A DNA stretch of 16,707 nt. It comes from JACQAI01 sp035507915 (GTDB lineage: Bacteria > Pseudomonadota > Alphaproteobacteria > Elsterales > Elsteraceae). Positions within the stretch are counted from its first letter, which is position 1; each line of letters opens with the position of its first letter. The notes under the pieces are model-generated. The model made no database searches. It was not told the DNA's origin and worked only from the letters and a program-made list of their open reading frames with translations. The position numbers were made by a program, and so were the translations under genes. The stretch covers positions 1 through 16,707 of the forward strand of contig DATJNS010000095.1 in the NCBI GenBank assembly GCA_035507915.1, given 5' to 3'. This document shows positions 1 to 5,783 of this stretch, piece after piece.

Positions 1-302
1 GATCCGTACGCCATGCCCGAGACGGGGATCTGGGCGCGCCAACCCTCGCCGCCGCTCTGGGTGTAGCCGCCGATCTTGAAGGCACGCCCGAGCGGCGTGA
101 GCTGCGGACCGAAACTGCCCACGTGGCAGGCCGCGCAGGCCTGGCCGGTCTGCGCGGCATAGCTCGGCAGCGCGTGCGCCGGGCGCGTGGCGAGGGACGA
201 CAGGAGCGCGAAGCTCGCGCCGAGCACGAGGCTCGCGGCGCGACGTCTGGTGCTGCTGGTGCTGCGCCGCGCGATGGCGGCGATCGAGAGCGCTTTGGTC
301 AT
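1..302 (-). CDS. Exported c-type cytochrome-like protein, N-terminal part only
   Basis: The reading frame starts with ATG at 302 and runs off the left edge, leaving about 100 residues. An arginine-rich n-region (residues 1-21) is followed by a hydrophobic stretch (22-38) and a likely cleavage site near PAHA-LPSY, so the protein is exported. A heme c site C56-A-A-C-H60 follows, inside the context SYAAQTGQACAACHVGSFG and then QLTPLGRAFKIGGY. This SYA-QTG-CxxCH-QLTP-GR-FK-GY pattern is one I associate with periplasmic or outer-membrane cytochrome-like proteins of proteobacteria whose substrate is usually unknown; the remainder, often a beta-barrel-like region, lies outside the window. The start is supported by a good ribosome site, AGGGGG, 6 nt upstream. 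An FNR-type box centred about 60 bp upstream suggests low-oxygen induction. Family assignment is fairly secure; the function is not known. Confidence 0.75.
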   Translation of the reverse strand, partial: MTKALSIAAIARRSTSSTRRRAASLVLGASFALLSSLATRPAHALPSYAAQTGQACAACHVGSFGPQLTPLGRAFKIGGYTQSGGEGWRAQIPVSGMAYG

Positions 303-308
303 GGTCGG

Positions 309-314
309 CCCCCT
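309..314 (-). promoter_or_regulatory. Ribosome binding site of the cytochrome-like gene
   Basis: AGGGGG on the minus strand, separated by 6 nt from the ATG at 302. It fixes the start of a gene whose remainder is outside the window. Confidence 0.6.
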
Positions 315-355
315 TTGATTTCTGTCTCAGCCTAAGCGCTGCGGCGGGGGCGGGA

Positions 356-369
356 TTGACTCAGATCAA
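356..369 (-). promoter_or_regulatory. FNR/FixK-type box upstream of the cytochrome-like gene
   Basis: TTGACTCAGATCAA matches the FNR/FixK consensus TTGAT-N4-ATCAA at 9 of 10 specified positions. Its centre (362.5) is 60.5 bp from the cytochrome ATG. If it acts as a class II site at -41.5, transcription would start near 321, leaving a leader of about 19 nt that just holds the ribosome site. The bases beyond the box (370-410) are AT-rich, as an UP element might be. No convincing -10 hexamer is visible. FNR, FixK, DNR and NnrR sites cannot be told apart by sequence alone. Confidence 0.7.
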
Positions 370-424
370 TGACCAATCGTTTGAGGAAAAACAAAAATTC
401 GAAATCGTTGAACGAGGACAGGAA

Positions 425-446
425 ATCTCCGAGATCGGAGATCTCC
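425..446. repeat. Two overlapping palindromes downstream of the DUF6455 gene
   Basis: ATCTCCGA (425-432) and TCGGAGAT (435-442) form perfect 8-bp arms around 2 bases. The second arm overlaps a further perfect 10-bp palindrome, GGAGATCTCC (437-446). The site lies about 40 bp beyond the stop of the minus-strand DUF6455 gene and 55 bp beyond the FNR-type box. Read on the minus strand the hairpin is followed by only a short T run, so it could be a weak terminator or a regulator's operator. The sequence does not decide between them. Confidence 0.4.
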
Positions 447-483
447 TCATTGCGGGCCGCCGCTGATTTATGGAGGCAACTCG

Positions 484-867
484 CTACAGCAGCCGGTGGG
501 GCAGCAGGTCGAACAGCGCAGCGTTGGCGCAGAACGAGCGGTAGGCGTCGTCGTCGACCTCGCTGTCGAGCCAGCGCCGGCATTCCCCGGCGTTGGCGCA
601 GCCGACGCAGCTTGCTTCGGCCTCGCGGACCAGGAGCCCGACCAGCAGGCCGCGCGATTCATCGACGCCGACGCGCGCGACCATGCGCTCCAGCAGCCGC
701 AAGCGCCGTAGCATCGGCTCGAGCAGCTGGCTCCGCACGGCGTTCGATTGCTCGTCATGAATCATGCGCTCGAGCGTTTCGAGGCGCTGAGCCAGGCGGC
801 TGCAGATCGGATGCGCTGCAGCTTGGCCGCCCGGCGTGCCGTCGGGACCACGATCATTGGTCGTCAT
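484..867 (-). CDS. DUF6455 family cysteine-rich protein
   Basis: This is a 127-residue cytosolic protein with no signal peptide or membrane segment. Residues 20-75 look helical and are rich in Leu, Arg and Glu. The C-terminal part carries four cysteines, C87-x2-C90-x5-C96-x16-C113, in the context SCVGCANAGECRRWL and later FCANAALFDLL, which is the pattern of DUF6455, a small alphaproteobacterial family of unknown function. The cysteine spacing would suit a zinc or iron-sulfur site, but that is inference. The start at 867 is chosen because AGGGAGGG lies 8 nt upstream; the frame stays open to 1017, but that extension would read through the FNR-type boxes. The gene is divergent from hemN and shares its regulatory region, suggesting a role in low-oxygen or heme/denitrification metabolism. 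Confidence 0.75.
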   Translation of the reverse strand: MTTNDRGPDGTPGGQAAAHPICSRLAQRLETLERMIHDEQSNAVRSQLLEPMLRRLRLLERMVARVGVDESRGLLVGLLVREAEASCVGCANAGECRRWLDSEVDDDAYRSFCANAALFDLLPHRLL

Positions 868-875
868 GGTGCGTT

Positions 876-883
876 CCCTCCCT
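876..883 (-). promoter_or_regulatory. Ribosome binding site of the DUF6455 gene
   Basis: AGGGAGGG on the minus strand, 8 nt from the ATG at 867. It decides this start against the longer open frame reaching 1017. Confidence 0.65.
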
Positions 884-919
884 ACGCACCCAGTGGGCCT
901 CCGTAGGCGAGCCGGCTCA

Positions 920-933
920 TTGACATGGATCAA
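920..933. promoter_or_regulatory. FNR/FixK-type box in the DUF6455/hemN divergent region, first copy
   Basis: TTGACATGGATCAA matches TTGAT-N4-ATCAA at 9 of 10 positions. Its centre (926.5) is 59.5 bp from the DUF6455 ATG, almost the same distance as the box in front of the cytochrome-like gene (60.5 bp). A class II site here would start the DUF6455 transcript near 885. Read toward hemN it would start transcription near 968, on top of the next box. Confidence 0.7.
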
Positions 934-967
934 TGCGAACGCCGCACCAGCGCTCGTCCCGGTGACG

Positions 968-981
968 TTGACCGAGATCAA
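968..981 (+). promoter_or_regulatory. FNR/FixK-type box in front of hemN, second copy
   Basis: TTGACCGAGATCAA matches TTGAT-N4-ATCAA at 9 of 10 positions. Its centre (974.5) is exactly 48 bp from that of the preceding box and 41.5 bp from the hemN ATG at 1016. A class II activation site would therefore put the transcript start on or next to the initiation codon. A weak -10-like CTCAAT lies at 1004-1009. FNR control of hemN is known in several proteobacteria. Confidence 0.72.
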
Positions 982-1015
982 TGCCCGGCCGCTTCCCACA
1001 TCGCTCAATTGCGCC

Positions 1016-2374
1016 ATGATTCCGCCGCCCCAATCACCCGAGACCGACGCGCCGCGCCGGCTGCCCCGCTACACCAGCTATCCGGCGGCGCCACAGTTCC
1101 ACGAGCGCGTCGACGCTGCGACCTATCGCGCCTGGCTTCAGTCGATCGACCCGGGCGCCAAGGCGTCGATCTACCTGCACGTGCCGTATTGCACGGCCAT
1201 GTGCTGGTACTGCGGCTGCCACACCACCGTGTCGAAGGGCTACGGAGCGATCGGCCGGTACGTCGCGCCGCTGATGGCCGAGATCGACCTGGTCGCCGAT
1301 GCCATCCCGCACCGGCTCAGCGTGTCGCACATCCATTGGGGCGGCGGCACGCCCAACCTGCTGACGGCGGCCGACGTGCAGCGGATCATGGATCGCATCG
1401 CCGAGCGCTTCGAGATCCGCCCCGAGACCGAGATCGCCGCCGAGCTCGATCCGCGGACGCTCGACGAGGCCAGGGTGGCCGCGTTCGCATCCTGCGGCAT
1501 GACGCGGGCCAGCATCGGCGTGCAGGACTTCGACCCGCAGGTGCAGGCCGCGGTCAACCGCGAGCAGCCGTACGAGATGACCGCGACCGCCGTCGATCTG
1601 CTGCGCGACTACGGCGTCGACGGCATCAATCTCGACCTGCTCTACGGGCTGCCGCACCAAACCGTCGACTCGCTGCGGGGCACGATCGATCGCGCGCTGG
1701 GCCTCCTGCCGGACCGGGTCGCGCTGTTCGGCTACGCGCACGTGCCCTGGATGAAGACGCATCAGATCCGAATCCCGGAGGACGCCCTGCCCGACGCGCC
1801 GACGCGGCGCGCGCTCTGCACGACGGCGCGCGCGCAGTTCACCGCCGCCGGCTATCGCGCGGTCGGCATCGATCATTTCGCGCGCCCCGGCGATACGCTC
1901 GCCACCGCCGTTGCCGCCGGCGCGCTCCGTCGCAACTTCCAGGGCTACACGACCGACGACGCGCCGGTGCTGCTGGCGTTCGGCGCCTCTGCGATCGGCT
2001 GCCTGCCCGGCGGCTACGTGCAGAACGCAGCCGATGAAACGGCCTGGCGCGCGGCGATCACCAGCGGACGCCTGGCGACGCGCCGCGGCCACGCGCTCAG
2101 CGACGACGATCGCTTGCGCCGCGCCATCATCGAACGCCTGATGTGCGATCTCCGCGTCGATCTGGCGGCGATCGGTGCGTGCCACGGCGTCGATCCGGCG
2201 ACCTTCACGCCCGAGTGCGACGCGGTCGATGATCTGGCCGCAGCCGGCCAGGCCTGGCGCGACGGCTGGCGGATCGGCGTGTCACCTGACGCACCCGAGC
2301 TGGCGCGCGCGGTCAGCGCCGTGTTCGACCGCTACCTCCCCAGCAGCGCGGCGCGGCACTCCCTGCTGGTCTGA
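1016..2374 (+). CDS. hemN: Oxygen-independent coproporphyrinogen III dehydrogenase
   Basis: A 452-residue cytosolic radical SAM enzyme that oxidatively decarboxylates coproporphyrinogen III to protoporphyrinogen IX without oxygen, letting heme synthesis continue under anoxia. RYTSYP stands at residues 18-23. The cluster motif C59-x3-C63-x2-C66-x-C68, in HVPYCTAMCWYCGCHT, includes the extra CxC cysteine typical of true HemN rather than HemW. HWGGGTPN follows, then NLDLLYGLPHQT and LFGYAHVPWMK. Length is normal for the family. The ATG at 1016 gives the usual N-terminus; the frame is open to 836 but that stretch overlaps both FNR-type boxes. No Shine-Dalgarno sequence is visible upstream, and the nearer box sits 41.5 bp from the ATG, so translation may be leaderless. 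The gene ends 13 bp before the convergent CoA-transferase-like gene. Confidence 0.93.
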   Translation: MIPPPQSPETDAPRRLPRYTSYPAAPQFHERVDAATYRAWLQSIDPGAKASIYLHVPYCTAMCWYCGCHTTVSKGYGAIGRYVAPLMAEIDLVADAIPHRLSVSHIHWGGGTPNLLTAADVQRIMDRIAERFEIRPETEIAAELDPRTLDEARVAAFASCGMTRASIGVQDFDPQVQAAVNREQPYEMTATAVDLLRDYGVDGINLDLLYGLPHQTVDSLRGTIDRALGLLPDRVALFGYAHVPWMKTHQIRIPEDALPDAPTRRALCTTARAQFTAAGYRAVGIDHFARPGDTLATAVAAGALRRNFQGYTTDDAPVLLAFGASAIGCLPGGYVQNAADETAWRAAITSGRLATRRGHALSDDDRLRRAIIERLMCDLRVDLAAIGACHGVDPATFTPECDAVDDLAAAGQAWRDGWRIGVSPDAPELARAVSAVFDRYLPSSAARHSLLV

Positions 2375-2387
2375 GCCGCGCGACGCG

Positions 2388-3800
2388 TCAGGCCGCGCGC
2401 GCGGGCCACACGGCCGGGCTGTGGCCGAGCGGCACGCTCGGGCGCGCCCAGCGCGGCGGCGTCTCGGACAGCTTCACGGTTGGTCCGAGATGGGTCAGCC
2501 GGCCGACCGGCGTGTCGCTGTCGATCGACCAGCGGGCGATCTCGGCGGCGTCGAACTCCTTCGGCACGTCCTTGAGCTGGTCTTCCGGCACCTGGCCGCG
2601 ATCGACCAGCCACTTGCCGGTCTGCGCCAGCGAGATGCGCACGAGCCAGCTGCCACCCTCGCGCGCCCGGCGCGCCAGCGCGACCATGGCGCCGAACGCC
2701 ATCAGGTAGCCGGTCACGTAGTCGATCGCGGAGACCGGATAGAACTGCGGGCCCGGGCTGGCGCCGGGGAACAGCTCGCCCTGGCGCGCCGTGATGCCGC
2801 TCACCGTCTGGACCACGGTGTCGAAGCCGCGCCGCGACGCCCACGGGCCGGCATGGCTGAAGGCGCACAGCGACACGTAGACGATACCGGGCCGCAAGGC
2901 CGCCAGCGCCTCGGGCGACAGCCCGCGCGCGCCGAGCGTGCCCGGACGATAGCCTTGCGAGAACACGTCGGTCTCGCGCACCAGCCCGCGCAGCGTGTCG
3001 AGCTCGGCCGGCTGCCGCAGGTCGAGGTAGGCCGACAGCTTGCCGTGACCGGTGTCGTATTCCTGATAGCCGAGCGACGGCAGGTGCGCCGCGGTGATGC
3101 GCAGCACGTCGGCGCCATGCTCGGCGAGCGTGCGCGCGCAGGTCGGGCCGGCGAGCACGCGCGTCAGGTCGAGCACGCGGATGCCCGACAGCGGACGGTC
3201 GCCGGGCGGCAACGGTTGCGGCGGGCTGTCGGCGATCTTGACGATCTCCATCAGAGGGAGCGACGCGATCGCGGCCGCCTGCGGATGCTGCGCCCACTCG
3301 GCCATCGTGCGCACCATGCCGCCGGCGCCCTTGGCCGCGATGATCGCCTCCTCGAGCTCGAGCGCATCCCAGCCGGCGACCGCGCGCGCCACCGCGGCGC
3401 GATCCTCGGCCACGCCCAGCACCTTGAGCGCGGCGGCGCGGTGATTGGGAAAATTGCAGTGCAGGTAGCTCCAGCGGCCGTGCTTCGCCGGATACACGCC
3501 CATCACGCCGGCGCGGTCGGTCGGCACGCGCTCGCCGTTCATCTTCAAGTAGTGGCCGCTGCGCAACGAGGCGGTCGCCTGGCGCAGGTCGACCGACACG
3601 GTCTGGCGGCGACCGGTGCGCAGCTGCCAGAGATCGGCGGCCGCGAGCCCGGTCGCGGCGAGCGCCGCGGCGCCCGCGACGCCGATTCGGAACGGCGTCG
3701 GCAGCACCGGGTCGGCGCCGCCCGTGATCTCGACCTCGTCGGCCCGCGCCGCCGGCCAGCCGGCGATCGGCAGAATCGTGCGCAACGCCTCGTATGCCAT
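2388..3800 (-). CDS. Class III CoA-transferase-like protein (CaiB/BaiF family), unusual domain order
   Basis: A 470-residue protein of the family that moves CoA between carboxylic acids through an aspartyl-CoA intermediate. The usual N-terminal Rossmann motif, LSGIRVLDLTRVLAGPTCAR, appears only at about residue 204, followed by GHGKLSAYLDLR (251-262) and the active-site region RRGFDTVVQTVSGI with candidate nucleophile D327. The first 200 residues instead resemble the part of the fold that normally follows the active site: AAALAATGLAAADLWQLRTG with TVSVDLRQA (about 44-75) echoes YLMAFGAMVALARRAREGG with LVRISLAQ (about 365-393). The protein thus looks permuted or partly duplicated. The start at 3800 is supported by AGGAG 7 nt upstream; an in-frame ATG 16 codons earlier is less likely. 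It follows pxpC by 71 bp on the same strand. The substrate cannot be deduced. Confidence 0.85.
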   Translation of the reverse strand: MAYEALRTILPIAGWPAARADEVEITGGADPVLPTPFRIGVAGAAALAATGLAAADLWQLRTGRRQTVSVDLRQATASLRSGHYLKMNGERVPTDRAGVMGVYPAKHGRWSYLHCNFPNHRAAALKVLGVAEDRAAVARAVAGWDALELEEAIIAAKGAGGMVRTMAEWAQHPQAAAIASLPLMEIVKIADSPPQPLPPGDRPLSGIRVLDLTRVLAGPTCARTLAEHGADVLRITAAHLPSLGYQEYDTGHGKLSAYLDLRQPAELDTLRGLVRETDVFSQGYRPGTLGARGLSPEALAALRPGIVYVSLCAFSHAGPWASRRGFDTVVQTVSGITARQGELFPGASPGPQFYPVSAIDYVTGYLMAFGAMVALARRAREGGSWLVRISLAQTGKWLVDRGQVPEDQLKDVPKEFDAAEIARWSIDSDTPVGRLTHLGPTVKLSETPPRWARPSVPLGHSPAVWPARAA

Positions 3801-3807
3801 ATGCGAT

Positions 3808-3812
3808 CTCCT
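3808..3812 (-). promoter_or_regulatory. Ribosome binding site of the CoA-transferase-like gene
   Basis: AGGAG on the minus strand, 7 nt from the ATG at 3800. It selects this start among several in-frame Met codons in a long open frame that reaches back into pxpC. Confidence 0.6.
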
Positions 3813-3871
3813 GAGCCGGAACGCTCGATCCGTCCCCATACTGTAGACCGTCAGGGCGCGGCGTGCAGCGC

Positions 3872-4882
3872 CTAGTGCCCGCTGGTGACGCCGCCGATCA
3901 GGTTGAGGCCGAGCAGCAGCTCGGAGCCGAGATCCTGGCGCAGCAGCGGCTCCAGGCGCAGCGCCGCGAGCCCATCGCGCTCGGCACGGCGCGCGGCGAC
4001 CGCATCCTCGATGGTGACCGGCTCGAAACGAAAGCGCGCGCCCGGCCGCAGCTGGGCGAGGCGCCCGAGATCGGGTCCGATCACCGTGGCGATCTTGGTG
4101 TAGCCGCCGGTCACCTGGCGGTCGGCCATCAGCACGATCGGCCGGCCGTCGCCCGGCACCTGGATCGAACCCATCGCAATGCCGTCGGAGATGATGTTGA
4201 AGCCCGCGGCGTGGCGCAGGGTCGGGCCGTCGAGCAGGTAGGCCATGCGATCGCTGCGCGACGAGATCGTCCACGGACCGGCGCAGAACAGGGCGATCTG
4301 ATCGTCGGCGAAATAGTCGGCCTGCGGCCCGAGGATGACGCGGATGACGTCGCCCGGCCGCTCGAGGCACGGCGCGACCAAGGTCGCCGGCGCGTCGGGC
4401 GTGCGCACGTCCGCGAGCGGCAGGCGGTCGCCCGCGGCGAGCGCGCGACCGGCGAGCCCGCCCAGGCCCGAGCGCGTGTGGGTGGCGACCGAGCCCAGCA
4501 CCGGCAGGACTGCGATGCGCGCTCCGACCGCGAGATAGCACCATGCGCCCGCAGCGCCGGCGCGCACGCGCAGATTTCGACCCGGCTCGAGCGTCAGGCG
4601 CACCGCGCCGGGCACCGGCCTGCCGTCGAGGCTGATCTCGAACGCGCCGCCGGCGAGCGCCACCGGCACGGCCGCGTCGAGCGCATCGACCAAGACGCCG
4701 CCGAGTGAGATTTCGATCACCGGCGCGCCCGCGTCGGCGCCGACGGCCGCGTTGGCGACCGCGCAGGCGAGCGGATCCATCGGCCCGGCCGCGGTGACGC
4801 CGAAGCGCATGCGGCCGAAGCGTCCGCCATCCTGCAGGGTGACGGCGGGACCGGCCGTCAGGATGCGGAGCGCGGCGCTCAC
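3872..4882 (-). CDS. pxpC: 5-oxoprolinase subunit C-like (biotin-dependent carboxyltransferase family)
   Basis: A 336-residue protein of the KipA/PxpC family, also related to allophanate hydrolase subunit 2. With PxpA and PxpB, PxpC performs ATP-dependent ring opening of 5-oxoproline to glutamate in the cytosol. Visible family blocks are ILTAGPAVTLQDGGRFG (near residue 7), GVTAAGPMDPLACAVANA with EISLGG (29-63), VILGPQADYF in the middle, and near the C-terminus DGIAMGSIQVPGDGRPIVLM then ADRQVTGGYTKIATVIG and LAQLRPG. Length is normal. The start is GTG at 4882, overlapping the pxpB stop as GTGA, which implies translational coupling to pxpB. No PxpA (LamB/YcsF) gene is in the window, so the substrate may be 5-oxoproline or another small lactam or urea-type compound. 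Confidence 0.88.
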   Translation of the reverse strand: MSAALRILTAGPAVTLQDGGRFGRMRFGVTAAGPMDPLACAVANAAVGADAGAPVIEISLGGVLVDALDAAVPVALAGGAFEISLDGRPVPGAVRLTLEPGRNLRVRAGAAGAWCYLAVGARIAVLPVLGSVATHTRSGLGGLAGRALAAGDRLPLADVRTPDAPATLVAPCLERPGDVIRVILGPQADYFADDQIALFCAGPWTISSRSDRMAYLLDGPTLRHAAGFNIISDGIAMGSIQVPGDGRPIVLMADRQVTGGYTKIATVIGPDLGRLAQLRPGARFRFEPVTIEDAVAARRAERDGLAALRLEPLLRQDLGSELLLGLNLIGGVTSGH

Positions 4883-5604
4883 GGCGTGGTGTCCCGCCGG
4901 GCGACGATCTCGCCGGCCGCGACGCGCGCCGCCAATGCCTCGAAGGTCGCGCGGTCGATCGCCTCGAAGCGCAAACTGTCGCCGACGCCGACCAGGAAGC
5001 TCGGATCGCGCATCGGCGCGAACAGGCGCTCGGGCGTGCAGCCGATCACCCACCAGCCGGTCGGCATGACGAAGGTCGTGATCACCGACATGCCGTCGGC
5101 GATGATGACGGCACCGGCCGCGTGCGGCGGCCGGATGGTGGCGCGACGCGAGATCACGAGCTCCGGCGGCATGCCGCCCAGATAACAGAATCCGGGCAGG
5201 AAGCCGTACATGTAGACCCGCAGCGTGGCGCCGGCGTGCAGCGCGACGACGCGCTCCTCCGGCAACCCCGTCGTCGCCGCGATCTCGGCCAGGTCCTCGC
5301 CGAACGCGGCGTCGTAGCAGCACGGAATCGTCCAGCGCGCCGCGCGCGCGGGCGCCCGCGCGTCCAGCTCGACGGCGCGCACGCGCTCGACCAGGCGCGC
5401 GCGGTCGATCACCAGCGGATCGTAGTGGATCATCAGCGAGCGGAAGGTCGGCACGGTCTCGCGCACGCCCGGCAGCGCCAGCGCGATCAGCGCGCGGTCG
5501 AGCGCGAGCACCTGATCGTGCACCGCCGGATCGACGGAGCGGCCGAGCTCGACGACCAGCGCGGCCTCACCCGCGTCGAGAAAGCGCGGCGAGATCGCCG
5601 TCAT
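4879..5604 (-). CDS. pxpB: 5-oxoprolinase subunit B-like (KipI/allophanate hydrolase subunit 1 family)
   Basis: A 241-residue cytosolic protein, first gene of the minus-strand unit pxpB-pxpC. N-terminal FLDAGEAALVVELG (8-21) and the ETVPTFRSLMIHYDP segment (49-63) are the N-terminal family blocks. The core has IPCCYDAAFGEDLAEIA (about 93-109) and YMYGFLPGFCYLGGMPPEL, the most conserved block of the family. The following loop is unusual: where most relatives read PAG-SVGIAG-Q-TGIYP this one has HAAGAVIIADGMSVITTFVM, without the usual Gln and Tyr-Pro, before GWWVIGCTP restores the pattern. The ATG at 5604 has no strong ribosome site, but the N-terminus is right for the family. Divergent from the MHYT kinase gene, sharing a 179-bp intergenic region. 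Exact substrate is uncertain. Confidence 0.85.
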   Translation of the reverse strand: MTAISPRFLDAGEAALVVELGRSVDPAVHDQVLALDRALIALALPGVRETVPTFRSLMIHYDPLVIDRARLVERVRAVELDARAPARAARWTIPCCYDAAFGEDLAEIAATTGLPEERVVALHAGATLRVYMYGFLPGFCYLGGMPPELVISRRATIRPPHAAGAVIIADGMSVITTFVMPTGWWVIGCTPERLFAPMRDPSFLVGVGDSLRFEAIDRATFEALAARVAAGEIVARRDTTP

Positions 5605-5691
5605 GACGCAGCCACCATGGACGGACGCGACCCTAACAATCGCGCCAAGCTTTCACAAGCCTCGCGGCCAGGCGCGCACAGGCCGCCATGC

Positions 5692-5697
5692 ATTACA
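5692..5697 (-). promoter_or_regulatory. Possible -10 element for pxpB
   Basis: On the minus strand TGTAAT (5 of 6 matches to TATAAT) lies in the only AT-rich part of the divergent region. Transcription would start near 5685, some 80 nt before pxpB. No good -35 element is visible at the right spacing, so this is a weak call. Confidence 0.25.
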
Positions 5698-5718
5698 AAA
5701 CATCACGAATCTTGGCAT

Positions 5719-5738
5719 GCGCGCCCGCCCGGGCGCGC
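5719..5738 (+). repeat. GC-only inverted repeat upstream of the MHYT kinase gene
   Basis: GCGCGCCCG (5719-5727) and CGGGCGCGC (5730-5738) are perfect 9-bp arms around CC. The hairpin ends 45 bp before the kinase ATG. It could fold in the mRNA leader or be a binding site in DNA; there is no T run, so it is not a normal terminator. Confidence 0.45.
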
Positions 5739-5773
5739 GCAGGCTCCGCCGCCGGATGCCCATCGATCCGCGG

Positions 5774-5779
5774 AAGGGG
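5774..5779 (+). promoter_or_regulatory. Ribosome binding site of the MHYT kinase gene
   Basis: AAGGGG, preceded by GG, lies 4 nt before the ATG at 5784. It selects this start over an in-frame ATG at 5688, whose extra 32 residues are not membrane-like. Confidence 0.55.
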
Positions 5780-5783
5780 CGCG

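Noticed and set aside
375..409. Repeated AATCGTT at 375 and 403
   Set aside because: Only seven bases, two copies, in an AT-rich stretch; could easily be chance.
369..923. Plus-strand open frame starting at the edge of the first FNR-type box
   Set aside because: It has no ribosome site, runs opposite the DUF6455 gene and shows no family pattern.
2376..2404. GC-rich inverted repeat CCGCGCG/CGCGCGG across the end of hemN and the CoA-transferase-like gene
   Set aside because: It has a 15-base loop, no T run, and GC alternation that occurs by chance in this DNA; not good enough for a terminator call.
2175..3875. Long plus-strand open frame opposite the CoA-transferase-like gene
   Set aside because: Its translation is rich in Arg, His and Gln with no recognisable motif, and the opposite strand encodes a clear protein family. 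Such frames are common in high-GC DNA.
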